This document shows positions 35,814-46,682 of a stretch of 64,000 nt of DNA, one piece after another. This DNA is from Linnemannia elongata (taxonomy: Eukaryota > Mortierellomycota > Mortierellomycetes > Mortierellales > Mortierellaceae). The notes under the pieces are model-generated. The model did not search any database. It saw only the letters and a list, made by a program, of their open reading frames with translations, and was not told the DNA's origin. Position 1 is the first letter of the stretch. Each line of letters opens with the position of its first letter. Both the position numbers and the translations under genes were made by a program. Where the stretch lies: contig JAXBDG010000016.1 of assembly GCA_036320915.1 (NCBI GenBank), positions 1,426,001 to 1,490,000 of the forward strand, read 5' to 3'.

Positions 35814-38800
35814 TTACATGCGGTTGTCAGAATTGACGGTGAAGAGGCGGGGTGCGATCGACATGGCCATCAGCTCCTGGACGAGAAGCTTCATGGAGTA
35901 CGGGATATGGATCTGTGAAATCTGCGTCGTGTTCTTGCACGATCGACACTCGAAACTGTTCTTTGACAAAGACGCAATCGCCATCAAACCACAGAGATCA
36001 CACACGTGCACCCGGTACGCATCCGAAGCATCAAACAGACGCTCCTTCAAGAACTGGGCCACTCCGTGCGAAATCATACAATCGCGCTCCATCTCTCCGA
36101 AACGAAGACCTCCGTCACGACTCCTTCCCTCGACTGGCTGGCGGGTCAAGATCTGAACCGGTCCACGAGCACGCGAGTGAATCTTGTCGTCCACCATATG
36201 CTTCAGACGCTGGTAGTAGGTTGGGCCCAAGAACACCTGTGCCGTCAGCTTGCGGCCAGTGTGTCCGTGATACATGACCTCAAATCCACGCTGCTGGTAG
36301 TTGTGCTTCTTCAGTGCCTCCGAAATAGCCTCGACCGTAACATCTGTGAATGGCGTGGCATCTCCTTCGCTTCCCTCCAGCGTCGACACCTTAGACAACA
36401 GACATTCGACCAAATGTCCAATGGTCATACGAGATGGAATGGCGTGAGGGTTGATGATAATATCGGGCGTGATACCCTCGCAGGTGAAGGGCATGTCTTC
36501 CTGTCGGTAAGTGATACCAATAGTTCCCTTCTGTCCGTGACGAGAGGCAAACTTGTCTCCCATTTGGGGTACACGGGTCGAACGGACACGGACCTTGACA
36601 AACTTGACTCCCTCATGGTTGGTCGTTAACATCACCTGGTCCACAATACCAGTCTCGGTTGACTTCAGCGGCGTTGAAGCATCCAGCTTGGTGTGCGAAC
36701 CCGTCCTCTGTCCCATCTCTGTCGAGTCCTCGGGGATTGGCTTGGTCTTGCCGATAATGATATCATCACCGGAGACACGCGTACCGGGTGCGATCAGACC
36801 ATCATCATCCAACTTCTCGTACGTTCCGTGGCGCAGGCGCAAGACGTGCTCACGTGTAGGCTTCTCAAACTCCTCCATGGTCGTCATGCCAATCCTCTTC
36901 TCCTGATCCATGTAAGTACGGAAGTACAAACTGCGGAAAAGACCACGATCGATCGATGACTGGTTCATAATGACGGAATCTTCCTGGTTGTATCCAGAGT
37001 AACACAGAATGGCAACAACGGCGTTCTGTCCAGCAGGAAGCTCACGGAAACGCAGGTATTCCATCGAACGAGTTGTGGCCAGGGGCTTCTGAGGGTAGTA
37101 CAAAATGTTGGCGAGGGTGTCCATGCGGACCTGGTAGTTGGTGACGTAGATACCCATAGCCTGCTTACCCATAGCAGACTGGTAGGTGTTACGAGGCGAC
37201 TGGTTGTGATCGGGGAAAGGAACGATACTGGCGCAAATACCGAGGATCATAGACGGGTGAATCTCGCAATGCGTCCATGTGTGAAGTGCTGCCGAGGATG
37301 CTCCCTTGACACGTCCTGAAGCGTCTCTGGGTTGATGGGGCTCGTGTGTGGGCTGCTTCGACTCGTAGAGATCCTCTGGTGTCATGCAAATCAGAATCGT
37401 CTCCTCCTCTTCGGCGTCCACAAACTCGACAATTCCATTCGCCAACAAATCATTCCAGTTCCACGGTTCCTATTAGAAATAACGAAGGGCGCATTGTCAG
37501 CAGCGATTCTACTCCAATCAACAACTTCTGCAAACACTTTGGTCAAGTGACAAAAGATACTTACGACCGTCTTGCCTTCCTCGTCAATGTACATGGGCTT
37601 GGCGAGCTCGTCGACGTGGGCCTTCTTAAGCAAGAGCTTCTGGTCCTCGATAATGAACAAAGGACGCAAGCAGCGACCGGCATCGGTGTACATCCTGAGT
37701 TCTTTCTCCCTAATGTCCTTGACGATCGAGACCTCAGGGTTGATGTCCAGGTTACGTCTCAAACGCTTCAAGGTGTTGACCAAACTGCTAGGGTCTCTGT
37801 GAACACCTGCCCAGACTCCATTGACAAAGACCTTGGTGGCCTCCGAGATGTTGTTAGCAGTCAACTCCTCCAAGTTCTCCATACCCCACTCCTCCAAGAA
37901 TTCGATAATAGGGGCTGAAGGAGATCCGACAGAGATGGCAGTCATCAAGGCCAAGTTCTTGACCAGACCACAAGCTTGACCCTCAGGAGTCTCGGCAGGG
38001 CACACCATTCCCCAATGAGTGTTGTGAAGCTGACGAGGCTTGGCAATCTTTCCGTCACGACCAATGGGAGTGTTGCAGCGACGCAAATGGGACAAGGTAG
38101 AAGCAAAGGTGTATCTGTTCAAGACCTGAGAGACACCGGCACGCGACTGCATAGCCTTCATCTGCTCTCCCCAGTTTCCTGTAGCCAACGAGTATTTCAA
38201 TCCGTTTGTGATCGTGTTCGATTTGACCGCCACCGACAACACAAAGTCCTTGTTCGAATCAATGCACTATTACGAGGGGTTAGAAGTGAAACATGTTAGA
38301 TCGATGTAGTGAGTCTCTAAAATAAACTCAAACACTGCCAAGCAATAGCAAAACATAAAAGTGGGAAAAAATTACCTTGCGGAGGTACTTGCTGACATCT
38401 TTCGTGAGCTTGGTGAAGAGCATCTTGAAGAGTCCTCCGAGAAGAGGACCACCGAGATCCATGCGCTTCTTTCCGTAGTGGTCACGGTCATCAACGTCAC
38501 GGCGACCAAGAGCCGCTAAGAGGAGACGATGGATCATATAACCGAAGAAGTAGGCCTTGCGGGTCTGGTTGTGGGACTGGGTTCCGACGTGGGGCAAGAA
38601 TTCCTTCTGCAAGATCTCGGTGGCGTACTTTGTACGCTTCTCCTTGGTCACTCCGACAGTCGTTCCACGCTTTCCAATATAATCCAGAGCAACCTCTTTG
38701 TCCTGGATAACGAAGGCCTGCTCGATACAGGGCTTCAACATCTCCAGCATCTGGTAGTCATTACGGTCGTAGCAGATGTGCTCCAGAACATCGCGATCGG

Positions 38801-40237
38801 CGACAAGTCCCAAAGCACGGAAAACAACGACAACAGGGATACCGTCACGAATGTAGGGGAGAGTAGCCTCGATGGTCTGTCCAGTACCGGCACGCTCAGC
38901 AGCACGCGACAAAAGCTTGACGAAGACTGGGGAGGCGTTCTTGGATCCACGTTCCATGGAACTCCTGATCTCCGCGGTGTATGAGTACTTGTTTCCTGGG
39001 GGTTTGTTGAATACATACACCGTGTTTGTCGCCATGCGCTCCTGAGCAATCAATACCTTTTCCGATCCGTTAATCACAAAGTATCCTCCCTATTTGCCAA
39101 TTTGAACAAACGGATGAGTTGTTGTTAACCTCCATGCCTAGAAAAGAGAAACGCGACAAGAAAATACACTTGCCGACAAACGCAAGTAGAAATATTACCT
39201 GATCGTACTGACACTCGTTCATCTTTTGCAGCTCGCTGTCATCCAGTCCAGTCAACATACAGTAGGTCGACTTCAACATGATGGGGACCATACCAATAAA
39301 GATCTTCTTCATGTCGCCACCATCGCCAGTATCTTCTTCCTCCATGAACATGTCGTGGGGGTTTGTCTTGTGCTTGTTCTTTTCGTGGTGGGGATTGGCG
39401 ACCTTGACCGTCTTTCGCATATCAACGTACAGGGGGGCAGCGTACCTATTAAGGGTATGGTATTGTTTTTGGAAGTTTGTTGGTGCAACGGTCAGAGAAT
39501 GTAGACAGAGTGAGTATAATAGACGAAACAGATCGTAAGAGAGAGGGAGGTGCGCGACTTACGTCAAACTGCGGAGACGGGCTTCGTGTGGGTACATGGG
39601 CTGAGTGGTACCATCAGCCTCAGTCATACTGGGACGCGACAGGTAAATCTGCCCAAAGTTGATCTCATATCGTCTCTATTTCACATCAACCCACGCATGG
39701 TTGTCAGACCTTCAATTTAGTCACCATATCCTCAATAGTCGATAGCAGCACAACCAATCAACATAAAAACCACATTCAGAGATGAAAAAACGTACGGTGA
39801 CATCGCCATCGGCACCAGAATGCTGGTTAGTGGTCTGAAGGATCATGTCTGAGTTCTCGTCAACAAGCTCTTGCATCGTGTTCTGGATAAACTCATCGAA
39901 CGAGTCCAACTGCTGACGGACCAGACCCTTGTCCTCAAAAAACGAAGAGATGACTGTCCAGCAATCCTCCTGGGTGATTGGCTCATCGTCCTCCTCCTCC
40001 ATGTAGTACTCTAATAGGTGTGGATTCGTGTAGTTGGTCACGTTGAACAAGTGAGATAAGTGAAAGTGGAAGATGGGTTAGATCTACGCTACTTTTTGAG
40101 GATTTGAGGGCGAGGCTGTTGCTGTGTGTGTATGTTTCCAGTTTATTGAGGACGCTTATTATTCTGTTGGAGGCACTCAAAAGTAACGTAAGTTCCTGAG
40201 AGCATAACGAGAACGAGTATGTACCTTGTTCGTCCAT
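35814..40237 (-). CDS. RPB2: RNA polymerase II second-largest subunit
   Basis: Seven exons: 40237-40225 (13 nt), 40010-39796, 39675-39563, 39445-39199, 39089-38376, 38266-37565 and 37469-35814, 1219 residues against 1224 in yeast Rpb2. Recognisable landmarks in order are [149 protein letters not shown] and the C-terminal zinc site [12 protein letters not shown]...CRSCKN. All phases are kept. The subunit forms one side of the catalytic cleft, including the wall and hybrid-binding region. It is divergent from the p31comet-like gene. Useful as a phylogenetic marker. Confidence 0.98.
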
Positions 40238-40726
40238 AGCAGTAAGCTGTGATGTAGGGGGTTAAAGGTGAGAGTCTGTTGAGGGGTGTAACCTTGCCGT
40301 GAAGTGAGGGTACGGTTTGTCTGCTCTTGATGTAGGCTCGTCTGAGCGCGTTCTTTACTGTAGAGATGGGTGGCGAGGGATCACAATCTCGGTGTGACAA
40401 TCAAGAATCCCTTGGGGGCTGAACTGTCGAGTGAGTGGCTGTTGGTCTTGACGATTCCTAGATCCTGCGTCTCAGAGAGGCGAGTTTTCTTCTTGCTTCC
40501 TTGTAGTTATGAGGAGAAAAGAAGAGAAAGTGCGTCGCTGTGGTGGTTGATGATGCACAAAGGAGAGAGAGAGAATCAATCCAGTCAGTGAGAGAGAAGA
40601 GAAGCAGATGGAAAGAAGACAAAGAAGAACAGAAAAGGCGAACATCTGTCAGCGAAACGAGATCTATTTGTACACCGCGGAATTTGGATGCGCAGACTTT
40701 ATAAAAACTGCTACGTCACCACAAAA

Positions 40727-40737
40727 TTTTTGCCACC
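40727..40737. promoter_or_regulatory. TTTTTGCCACC motif, copy 1 (RPB2/p31comet-like promoter)
   Basis: Reverse complement contains GGTGGCAAA, the Rpn4-bound proteasome element of yeasts. It continues into AACCTTG, nearly matching copy 2. Confidence 0.35.
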
Positions 40738-41026
40738 AACCTTGCCCTCGCACCTTGGTAGTGTCAAACACCGCATTTGCATTTATTGCGCATGTGTACA
40801 AGGTATGCAAACAGCCAAGGTGCACATCTTGAGCTATTGTACATGAGTATCCAGGAAGGCTCTCGACATAAGATTAGACAACCAGGGGATTTTGGTACCC
40901 CATGACTTTACCCGGAGCCTCCTCTCCTACACGCCTCCCTCTTACCACAACCTCCCTGCTTTGGCCTGCGATGTGACTGTCTTGGCGCGTGTTGTAGTTG
41001 TCGCCTTTTGTTCTTCCACAAACACA

Positions 41027-41037
41027 TTTTTGCCACC
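41027..41037. promoter_or_regulatory. TTTTTGCCACC motif, copy 2 (RPB2/p31comet-like promoter)
   Basis: Same 11-mer and same orientation as copy 1, exactly 300 bp further, 135 bp before the ATG at 41172; the following AGCCTT extends the match. Confidence 0.35.
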
Positions 41038-41171
41038 AGCCTTTTCAACTCTTGAAAGCTCCATCCTTCATCTCCATCCCCCTGGACCGGACGCTCAGGA
41101 GAGCAAGCACAACGAAACCCGTCAAGCAAAGGATAATTACTCGTCGTCGACGGAATCAGTGTCCCTGCATC

Positions 41172-42583
41172 ATGCTCTACACATCCCCAGACGCCACTTC
41201 AGTAGAGTGGTACAGCCACCACATCTCCTACCAACAAGGCGCCGCCCAAACTCAGCCTTCAAGTCACCCCCAAACGTCAGACCAACCCACTCCTTCAATG
41301 CTAGTCGACATGGCACTCCCCCGCCACATCCCCGCAGAAACCGCCCTCCGCATGATCCGCAAAGTTGTGCAGACTGTCATGTATCTTCGTGGACAAATGG
41401 CTACCTCTTGGGACCAATTGGAGGTCCTTTTGATGCAGGAAAATATGCGACAGGAACAGGAGGAACTGGAGCAGGGGTCTCAATCCCATGAAGGTTCGTT
41501 TTACGATGACCCTCACCTCGGGACCCGAAACCATGCCCAAGACGAGGATGATGATACCGGGAACGACTTTGTCATTCCCATAAAGTCTCTCCGAGAGGTA
41601 ACCCCCAACATCCCTGTGTCAAACGTTTTATTCCCTCACCTAATTAATTCATGCGGCCCAATTGAACTAACAATAACGATCTTTCTGGTACATTGTATCA
41701 ACGCTCATAGTTCCTAGAAACGGGAGAGAGGATGTTTGTCGATCTTGAAGAATCAGTGTACGATCAACTCTATTCCGACCTCCGCCACTCCTCAATAGCC
41801 ACCATCGCCAACACATCAACACCTCTACCACGCTACATCTCACTCGCCCTCATCTTAGGAACAACTTTCACAACCCCAAAAGAACAATACATGCTCCGCA
41901 TCGGACCCCTAGAACCCCGACTTCCCAGCCCTTCCTCTTCCACTCCCTCCTCCTCCGCTTATACCCACAACTCCAACTCCCGCCTTCCTACTCCACTACA
42001 CACAACAGCTGGGATATCTCCAGAAGAACAGGCGAACAGGACGAGGGAAGAAAAGAAATGGGACAGACTCCTCATCCAGAACCTCATGGGCATCCTACCG
42101 TCCTCTACACCTTCAGATCAATACCCCTCCAATGATCACAACCAACTACAAGAAGGCTACGGGAGTCTGTTGGGAACTAATCCCTTGCGTCACAGGACGA
42201 AAACCCACCTCCTCATGCGCGCTCCCGCAGGAAAGATCTTTACAGGCCTGTTGCCCCAACAGCATCTCCACTTGCACCAGGACTACCCCACCCCTTCTCC
42301 TTCTCCCTCCCAGATGGATAAAGCCGTGCGGCAAGAGGAAGACGTGTCGGCAACGCAGTCATGCTGGAATCAAGGCTGCAGAAACCACAAGAAGCCAGCG
42401 CGCTGGCCTATATACCACATCCACATATTTGGCCCATCCCCAGCTCTTAGCTCAGACCAAGTACTGGAACATGATGTTCAACACACCGGCAATCAGGTCA
42501 TGAACAAGGATATGGACGAGAATGAGGATGAAATGTGGTACCAGATCGGACCTGGCATCCCCCTCCTTTCACCCCTACTTTAA
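41172..42583 (+). CDS. p31comet-like protein (MAD2L1-binding protein family)
   Basis: Two exons, 41172-41597 and 41711-42583, 432 residues. The N-terminal part has an amphipathic stretch MIRKVVQTVMYLRGQMATSWDQL, like the ICE...MYQRQQLPLPYEQL region of human p31comet. Exon 1 joins exon 2 at SLREFLETGERMFVDL; then ISLALILGTTFTTPKEQYML matches the most conserved part of the family (LLGG..LSPKEFYEL). The C-terminus MWYQIGPGIPLL resembles the final IWFQAP segment. Between them lies a Ser/Pro-rich, His-rich insert of about 150 residues not in animal proteins. p31comet binds closed Mad2 and, with the TRIP13/Pch2 ATPase, switches off the spindle checkpoint (family knowledge). The call is by motif order, not by search. 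Confidence 0.66.
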
Positions 42584-42673
42584 TATCACCCTCCTTACTT
42601 AGACTCCTCACACTACTAAACTATTCACAAACAATCGTAATACACAACACGTAGACGTCAGACAAACAACTCC

Positions 42674-42681
42674 CGAGAAGC
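42674..42681. repeat. 8-bp target site duplication, left (CGAGAAGC)
   Basis: Directly precedes the CAGTG terminus of the hAT element; identical to 46500-46507. Confidence 0.95.
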
Positions 42682-42708
42682 CAGTGATTCTCAAATTTCG
42701 AATCGAAT

Positions 42709-42893
42709 CGAATACAAGCCACATTCGATTCGATTCGAATTTTTTTAGGTCGAATCGAATGCCATTCGATTCGAGATAGTCGAATGAAAGTCCCATTCGA
42801 TTCGATTTTCATTCGATTCGACTTTCATTCGATTCGACTCCCATTCGATTCGACCTCCATTCGATTCGATTCGATTCGATTCGACTTATCATT
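42709..42893. repeat. left subterminal array of CATTCGATTCGA units
   Basis: About a dozen copies of ATTCGATTCGA with 4-6 nt spacers (ACTTTC, ACTCCC, ACCTCC). The same array, inverted, is at the right end. In hAT elements such subterminal repeats bind transposase. Confidence 0.9.
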
Positions 42894-43232
42894 TCCATAT
42901 ATGATAATATTACACAACCCTCACATTTTTTTTTTATTTCTAAGAACCTTTCTGCCAGGTTCTGAGCCGAAGATGAGTTGAAGTAAGAGAAAGTGAAGAG
43001 TGAGAAGAAAGAACATGCGTGATATTGCTAGGTTTAATTGTTTTTTATTGCAAAATGAAGAAAAAGGAAACCATAAAGAAAGGCAAGGATAAGAACGAAA
43101 GCAAGACAGAAGAATACAGGGACAAGTGGGAAGATGAACGCTAAGAAGTGTAAACGGATGTAAAGCTAATAGCATATCGATAAAAAAAGGCGTAAGCAGA
43201 TATAAAGGTAATAGCATGTACAAATAGATATT

Positions 43233-43610
43233 TTAGAAACGGCAACATGAACGTAGAAATGGAGAGCACAAATGACTAAGCCCAAACGTTTCTTTTTTCT
43301 TGCTGGTTAAGAGATTTGAACCCAGCTCTACGGCACTCTCCACTGCTGCAGGTGAAGTGGTGACGACTCCCCTTAGAGAGCACGTACCCCCTTTGTAGTC
43401 CGTAATAAAATATCCTTCTTTCTTTTCATTTTCACCTCTTTTTCTTTCCTCTTTCTCTCTTGCCTTTTCTTGCTCTTTCTCTCTTGCCTTTTCTTGCTCT
43501 TTCTCTCTTGCCTTCTTTTCTTGTTTCACGCTTGCAATAAACCCACGTTTCTGCTTCTCCATTTCTGCTATCCATTCCTCTTGTTGCTCATAAGGATATG
43601 GCTCAACCAC
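43233..43610 (-). CDS. possible antisense coiled-coil protein inside the hAT element
   Basis: Open frame of 125 codons on the strand opposite the transposase, in the noncoding left part of the element. It starts VVEPYPYEQQEEWIAEMEKQKRGF, then has three copies of a 6-residue basic/acidic repeat (AREKEQEK-like) and a C-terminus of mixed composition. A plausible splice acceptor (TTACAG) lies just upstream of the frame and would extend it N-terminally with KKARYP. I do not recognise a family. It could be an accessory gene of the transposon, a captured fragment or chance; the charged repeat lies in simple CTTTCTCTC-type DNA, which weakens the case. Confidence 0.25.
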   Translation of the reverse strand: MVEPYPYEQQEEWIAEMEKQKRGFIASVKQEKKAREKEQEKAREKEQEKAREKEERKRGENEKKEGYFITDYKGGTCSLRGVVTTSPAAVESAVELGSNLLTSKKKETFGLSHLCSPFLRSCCRF

Positions 43611-46162
43611 TGGATACCTTGCTTTCTTCTGTAATGAAAACCGCTCAATTGATCTTGATCTCCTTACCTTTTCTGCAGTCAGATATTAACTTACTGTAAT
43701 ATTAATCTTTTTTTTTTTCATTATAAACTGTAGACATCGAGGGCGAAAGATGAAGAGAATGACGCTGCCGATCGACAAAACTTTACAGCAGATCAACAGA
43801 GTTTTGGCTCCGTCTCCACACTCGAACTTCCATCTCCAGAACTTTCACCAAACATCACAAAGCCGAACAAGGAGGGCAGTTGGGTTTGGCGCTGGGCCGT
43901 GAAGCGGACCGATGCTGATGATATTGTCAGGATCTACTGTACAGTCCCAGGCTGCTTACAAAAAACTGGATGGGTATCGATCAAGGGCTCAACCACCAAC
44001 GTCAGAAATCACCTCATGGGCGACCATAGACTCAGTCCAGATGTAGGACGAACAGGATCAATCGAATACGCTCTGGCAAACAATGGAAAGCGATCCTCAA
44101 GTCATTTTACAAAAGATACATTTGAACGGCATATCTGTAAAGTTCTGGTCCGCCACAAGCTGCCTTACACCTTCGTACAGTCGCCTTTGCTGAAGGAGCT
44201 ACTCGAACTTGCACATGCAGCGCCCTCTATAGAGGACTTACAATTACCATCTAATGATACAATTACCAGAAGGGTACGTCAACTTTATGGAAGATGAACA
44301 AAAGAGCAACAAATCAAATGTATATTTTCAATAACGTAATCGTTATGAAATAACCATAATAATATTGCCATTTTTCAATGCAGATGTCAAAATTGCATGA
44401 GGAGTATGAGGGACTTATTCGTGACGACCTTGTAACGGTGCCCATGGTTGCTTTCACTCTAGACGGCTGGACAAGTCCCTTTCAGTCGTCATTTCTTGCG
44501 GTTACTGCTCATTGGATTGATGACAACTGGGTACAGCAGGATGTCACCCTGGGGTTTGAACACCTAAAAGGCCCGCACACGGGCAAGGCGTTGATGCAGG
44601 CGTTTGTCAAGGTTGTGGAGCGCTTCAACTTGCAGCAGAAGGTCATGTCGATCACCAGCGACAGCGGCTCTAATGTCCTTAAACTAACGGCGGATTTTGA
44701 GGAATATACACACTCGCGCTCTAATGAGTGGTAAGTATACAAAAAGGTTTTAACAGCTATTTCCTTAGAAGAGTTCGCTTTAAATGTAGAACGTTCTAAT
44801 CCATATCCATTATATCTACATTGATCTGTAGGAGACCATTTAATGCACGCAAGCAGCATGTGCCTTGTCTTGCGCACGTTATAAATCTTGCTGTACAGGC
44901 CATGCTTGGCAAAGATGGTCTAGGAGCAGAGGCACCGAGTGACGCGGAATTCATGGATATTGAAGATGATGATGACGCAGAGGGGTTCGTTCGTACCAGC
45001 ATTGCGATGGAGGAGGATGAAGAAGACACTGATCAGCCAATAGATGATAAGTCGACCACTAGACTTGCTCTTCAAAAGTTGAGAAAGGGCATTATCAAAA
45101 TCAGGTACGCTTTGCTGTATGCAAACTGTTGAACGTTCTTTAGTATGAACTTGGATCTATTATATATTGCCAACGAGTACATGCTGAACTATCATTGATT
45201 TTATTTTTTTAAATTGCAGACGATCTCCACCTCGACTTGAAAAGTTCAAGGAGCTTACAGCAACTTCAGAAAGGAGGCAAGGCTTCTCTCCTCTGCTTGA
45301 TGTGTGTACGCGCTGGGGATCCTCATACACCATGATTGTGCGCGCAATCGAGTGCAAGGCCATCTATTCCTCTGTATTGCTTGACGACAATCTCACCGAC
45401 TGCATTCTGGACGAGGTGGAATGGCGCCGACTCAACACCCTAAAAGAGCTTCTGGAACGCTTCGACACCCTCACAACTAAAGTCTGCGCTAGCAAGACCT
45501 ATGCAACAATCACCATGACCATTGTTGTCTACAATAATCTTATGGAGGTTATCGAGAACTTCATGAAGGATAATAAGGATCGCCTACCGGAAATATGCCG
45601 TGGAGCAAAAGCAGCATACGACAAGCTCGGCTATTACTATGCAGCAACCGACAACTCGCCCATTTATTCAGTGGCAACTGCAATCCATCCAGCAATGCGC
45701 TTCCAGTATTGGACCGATCAGAGATGGGGGTCTAAATATGAAAAAAGCGCCAAGAAGGCTGTTCGAGACGCATGGAGGGAGTATGCGGCCAGCACAAGCG
45801 AGGATCTCACCCAACCATCTCTGGATGCCAGTAACGACGACATTGAGCTTGCTCTTCTTGGAATGATAAAGAAACCAAAGGCAGACGAGCTAGAGGAGTT
45901 TGTATCAAGTCCAAAAGTCATGGAGACGCCTTTGGTTTTCTGGAGAAAGAACTGTGGGTCGTACCCACAGGTAGCTAGGATGGCAAGAGATTTTTTTGCT
46001 ATTCCAGCAACGTCAGCCCCTTCTGAACGATGTTTCTCAAAAGCCCGCCCCCTTTTGCCTTATACCAGGAATCGCCTTGGTCCTAACAAGATCCAGGAGC
46101 AAATGCTGTTGGATTCCTGGTATGGATATTTTTCAGCTCAGTACACTGGCAATAAATATTAA
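43598..46162 (+). CDS. hAT family transposase
   Basis: Exons 43598-43630 (uncertain), 43734-44273, 44384-44730, 44832-45104 and 45220-46162, about 711 residues, with no stop. The N-terminal BED zinc finger has W-x-W, C-x4-C (CTVPGC) and H-x4-H (HLMGDH). The catalytic core shows LDGWTSPF (first Asp), TSDSGSNV (second Asp), CLAHVINLAVQ and VCTRWGSSY, and the C-terminal dimerisation region contains PATSAPSERCFSKARPL with the last catalytic Glu in SER. All are standard for hAT transposases. The first exon (MAQPLDTLLSS) is chosen because it has an ATG, a GTAATG donor and correct phase; the exon from 43734 lacks an early ATG. The function is cut-and-paste movement of this element and related nonautonomous copies. 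Confidence 0.93.
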
Positions 46163-46280
46163 ATTGAATGGTGTAGGTTATTGTACAAGAAAAAGGAGTA
46201 TTAGATAGAGTAGATGTGCGATTAGCAGCCAGTAGGTATGCTAATTAGAGGGAGTTGGGGAAGAGTAGGAGAATAGTCTA

Positions 46281-46470
46281 TGATCGAATCGAATCGAATC
46301 GAATCGAATAAAGGTCGAATCGAATGAAGGTCGAATCGAATGGGAGTCGAATCGAATGAAAGTCGAATCGAATGAAAATCGAATCGAATGGGACTTTCAT
46401 TCGACTATCTCGAATCGAATGGCATTCGATTCGACCATAAGAAAATTTCGAATCGAATCGAATCGAATGT
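46281..46470. repeat. right subterminal array of TCGAATCGAATG units
   Basis: Inverted counterpart of the left array; spacer order also mirrors the left (GGAGTCG, AAAGTCG, AAAATCG, GGGACTTTCATTCGACTATC). Confidence 0.9.
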
Positions 46471-46499
46471 CGAATTTCGAATATTCGTGAGAAACACTG

Positions 46500-46507
46500 C
46501 GAGAAGC
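46500..46507. repeat. 8-bp target site duplication, right (CGAGAAGC)
   Basis: Directly follows the CACTG terminus of the hAT element; identical to 42674-42681. Confidence 0.95.
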
Positions 46508-46682
46508 GTATTCAAGCTTCAGATTTGTTTTGTTTTTGTTTGTTTTACTCGAAAATGTGGAAAAGAGGCCATGAAAGAAGACAAGGGAAGTAAAAGAAGT
46601 GCTATGAACAAGTTGTGTGTTGTTGTTGTTTTGTGTTGTGTTTCTGTCGTTTGACAGTTGTCGAAAAACAGCATGTCTCTGT

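Larger units (their letters stand above)
40238..41171. other. divergent promoter region, RPB2 and p31comet-like gene
   Basis: About 930 bp between two divergent ATGs. It contains a possible TATA (TTATAAAAAC, about 40699-40708) and two copies of a 17-nt motif TTTTTGCCACCARCCTT 300 bp apart. No gene is seen. Confidence 0.55.
42682..46499 (+). mobile_element. complete hAT DNA transposon
   Basis: Element of 3818 bp with terminal inverted repeats CAGTGATTCTCA on the left and the complement of CAGTGTTTCTCA on the right. Both are flanked by the perfect 8-bp target duplication CGAGAAGC (42674-42681 and 46500-46507). Each end carries about 200 bp of subterminal DNA made of many CATTCGATTCGA units, in inverted orientation at the two ends (42709-42893 and 46281-46470). 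Inside is an uninterrupted transposase gene with BED finger and hAT dimerisation region, and a possible antisense gene. 8-bp duplication, CAGTG ends and transposase type all agree on hAT. It is inserted between the 3' ends of the p31comet-like and E2 genes, harming neither. Intact reading frame and ends suggest a recent, possibly active copy. Confidence 0.95.

Noticed and set aside
36006..36629. Open frame of 207 codons opposite RPB2
   Set aside because: Shadow of a strongly biased, conserved coding exon on the other strand; its product has no recognisable features.
42709..42893. CRISPR-like regular repeats
   Set aside because: Units are 11-12 bp with spacers of a few bases, mirrored at the other end of a transposon, and the genome is eukaryotic; they are hAT subterminal repeats.
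43313..43322. GGTTCAAATC on the minus strand, like a tRNA B box
   Set aside because: Flanking bases do not form a T stem, acceptor stem or anticodon arm; no tRNA can be folded.
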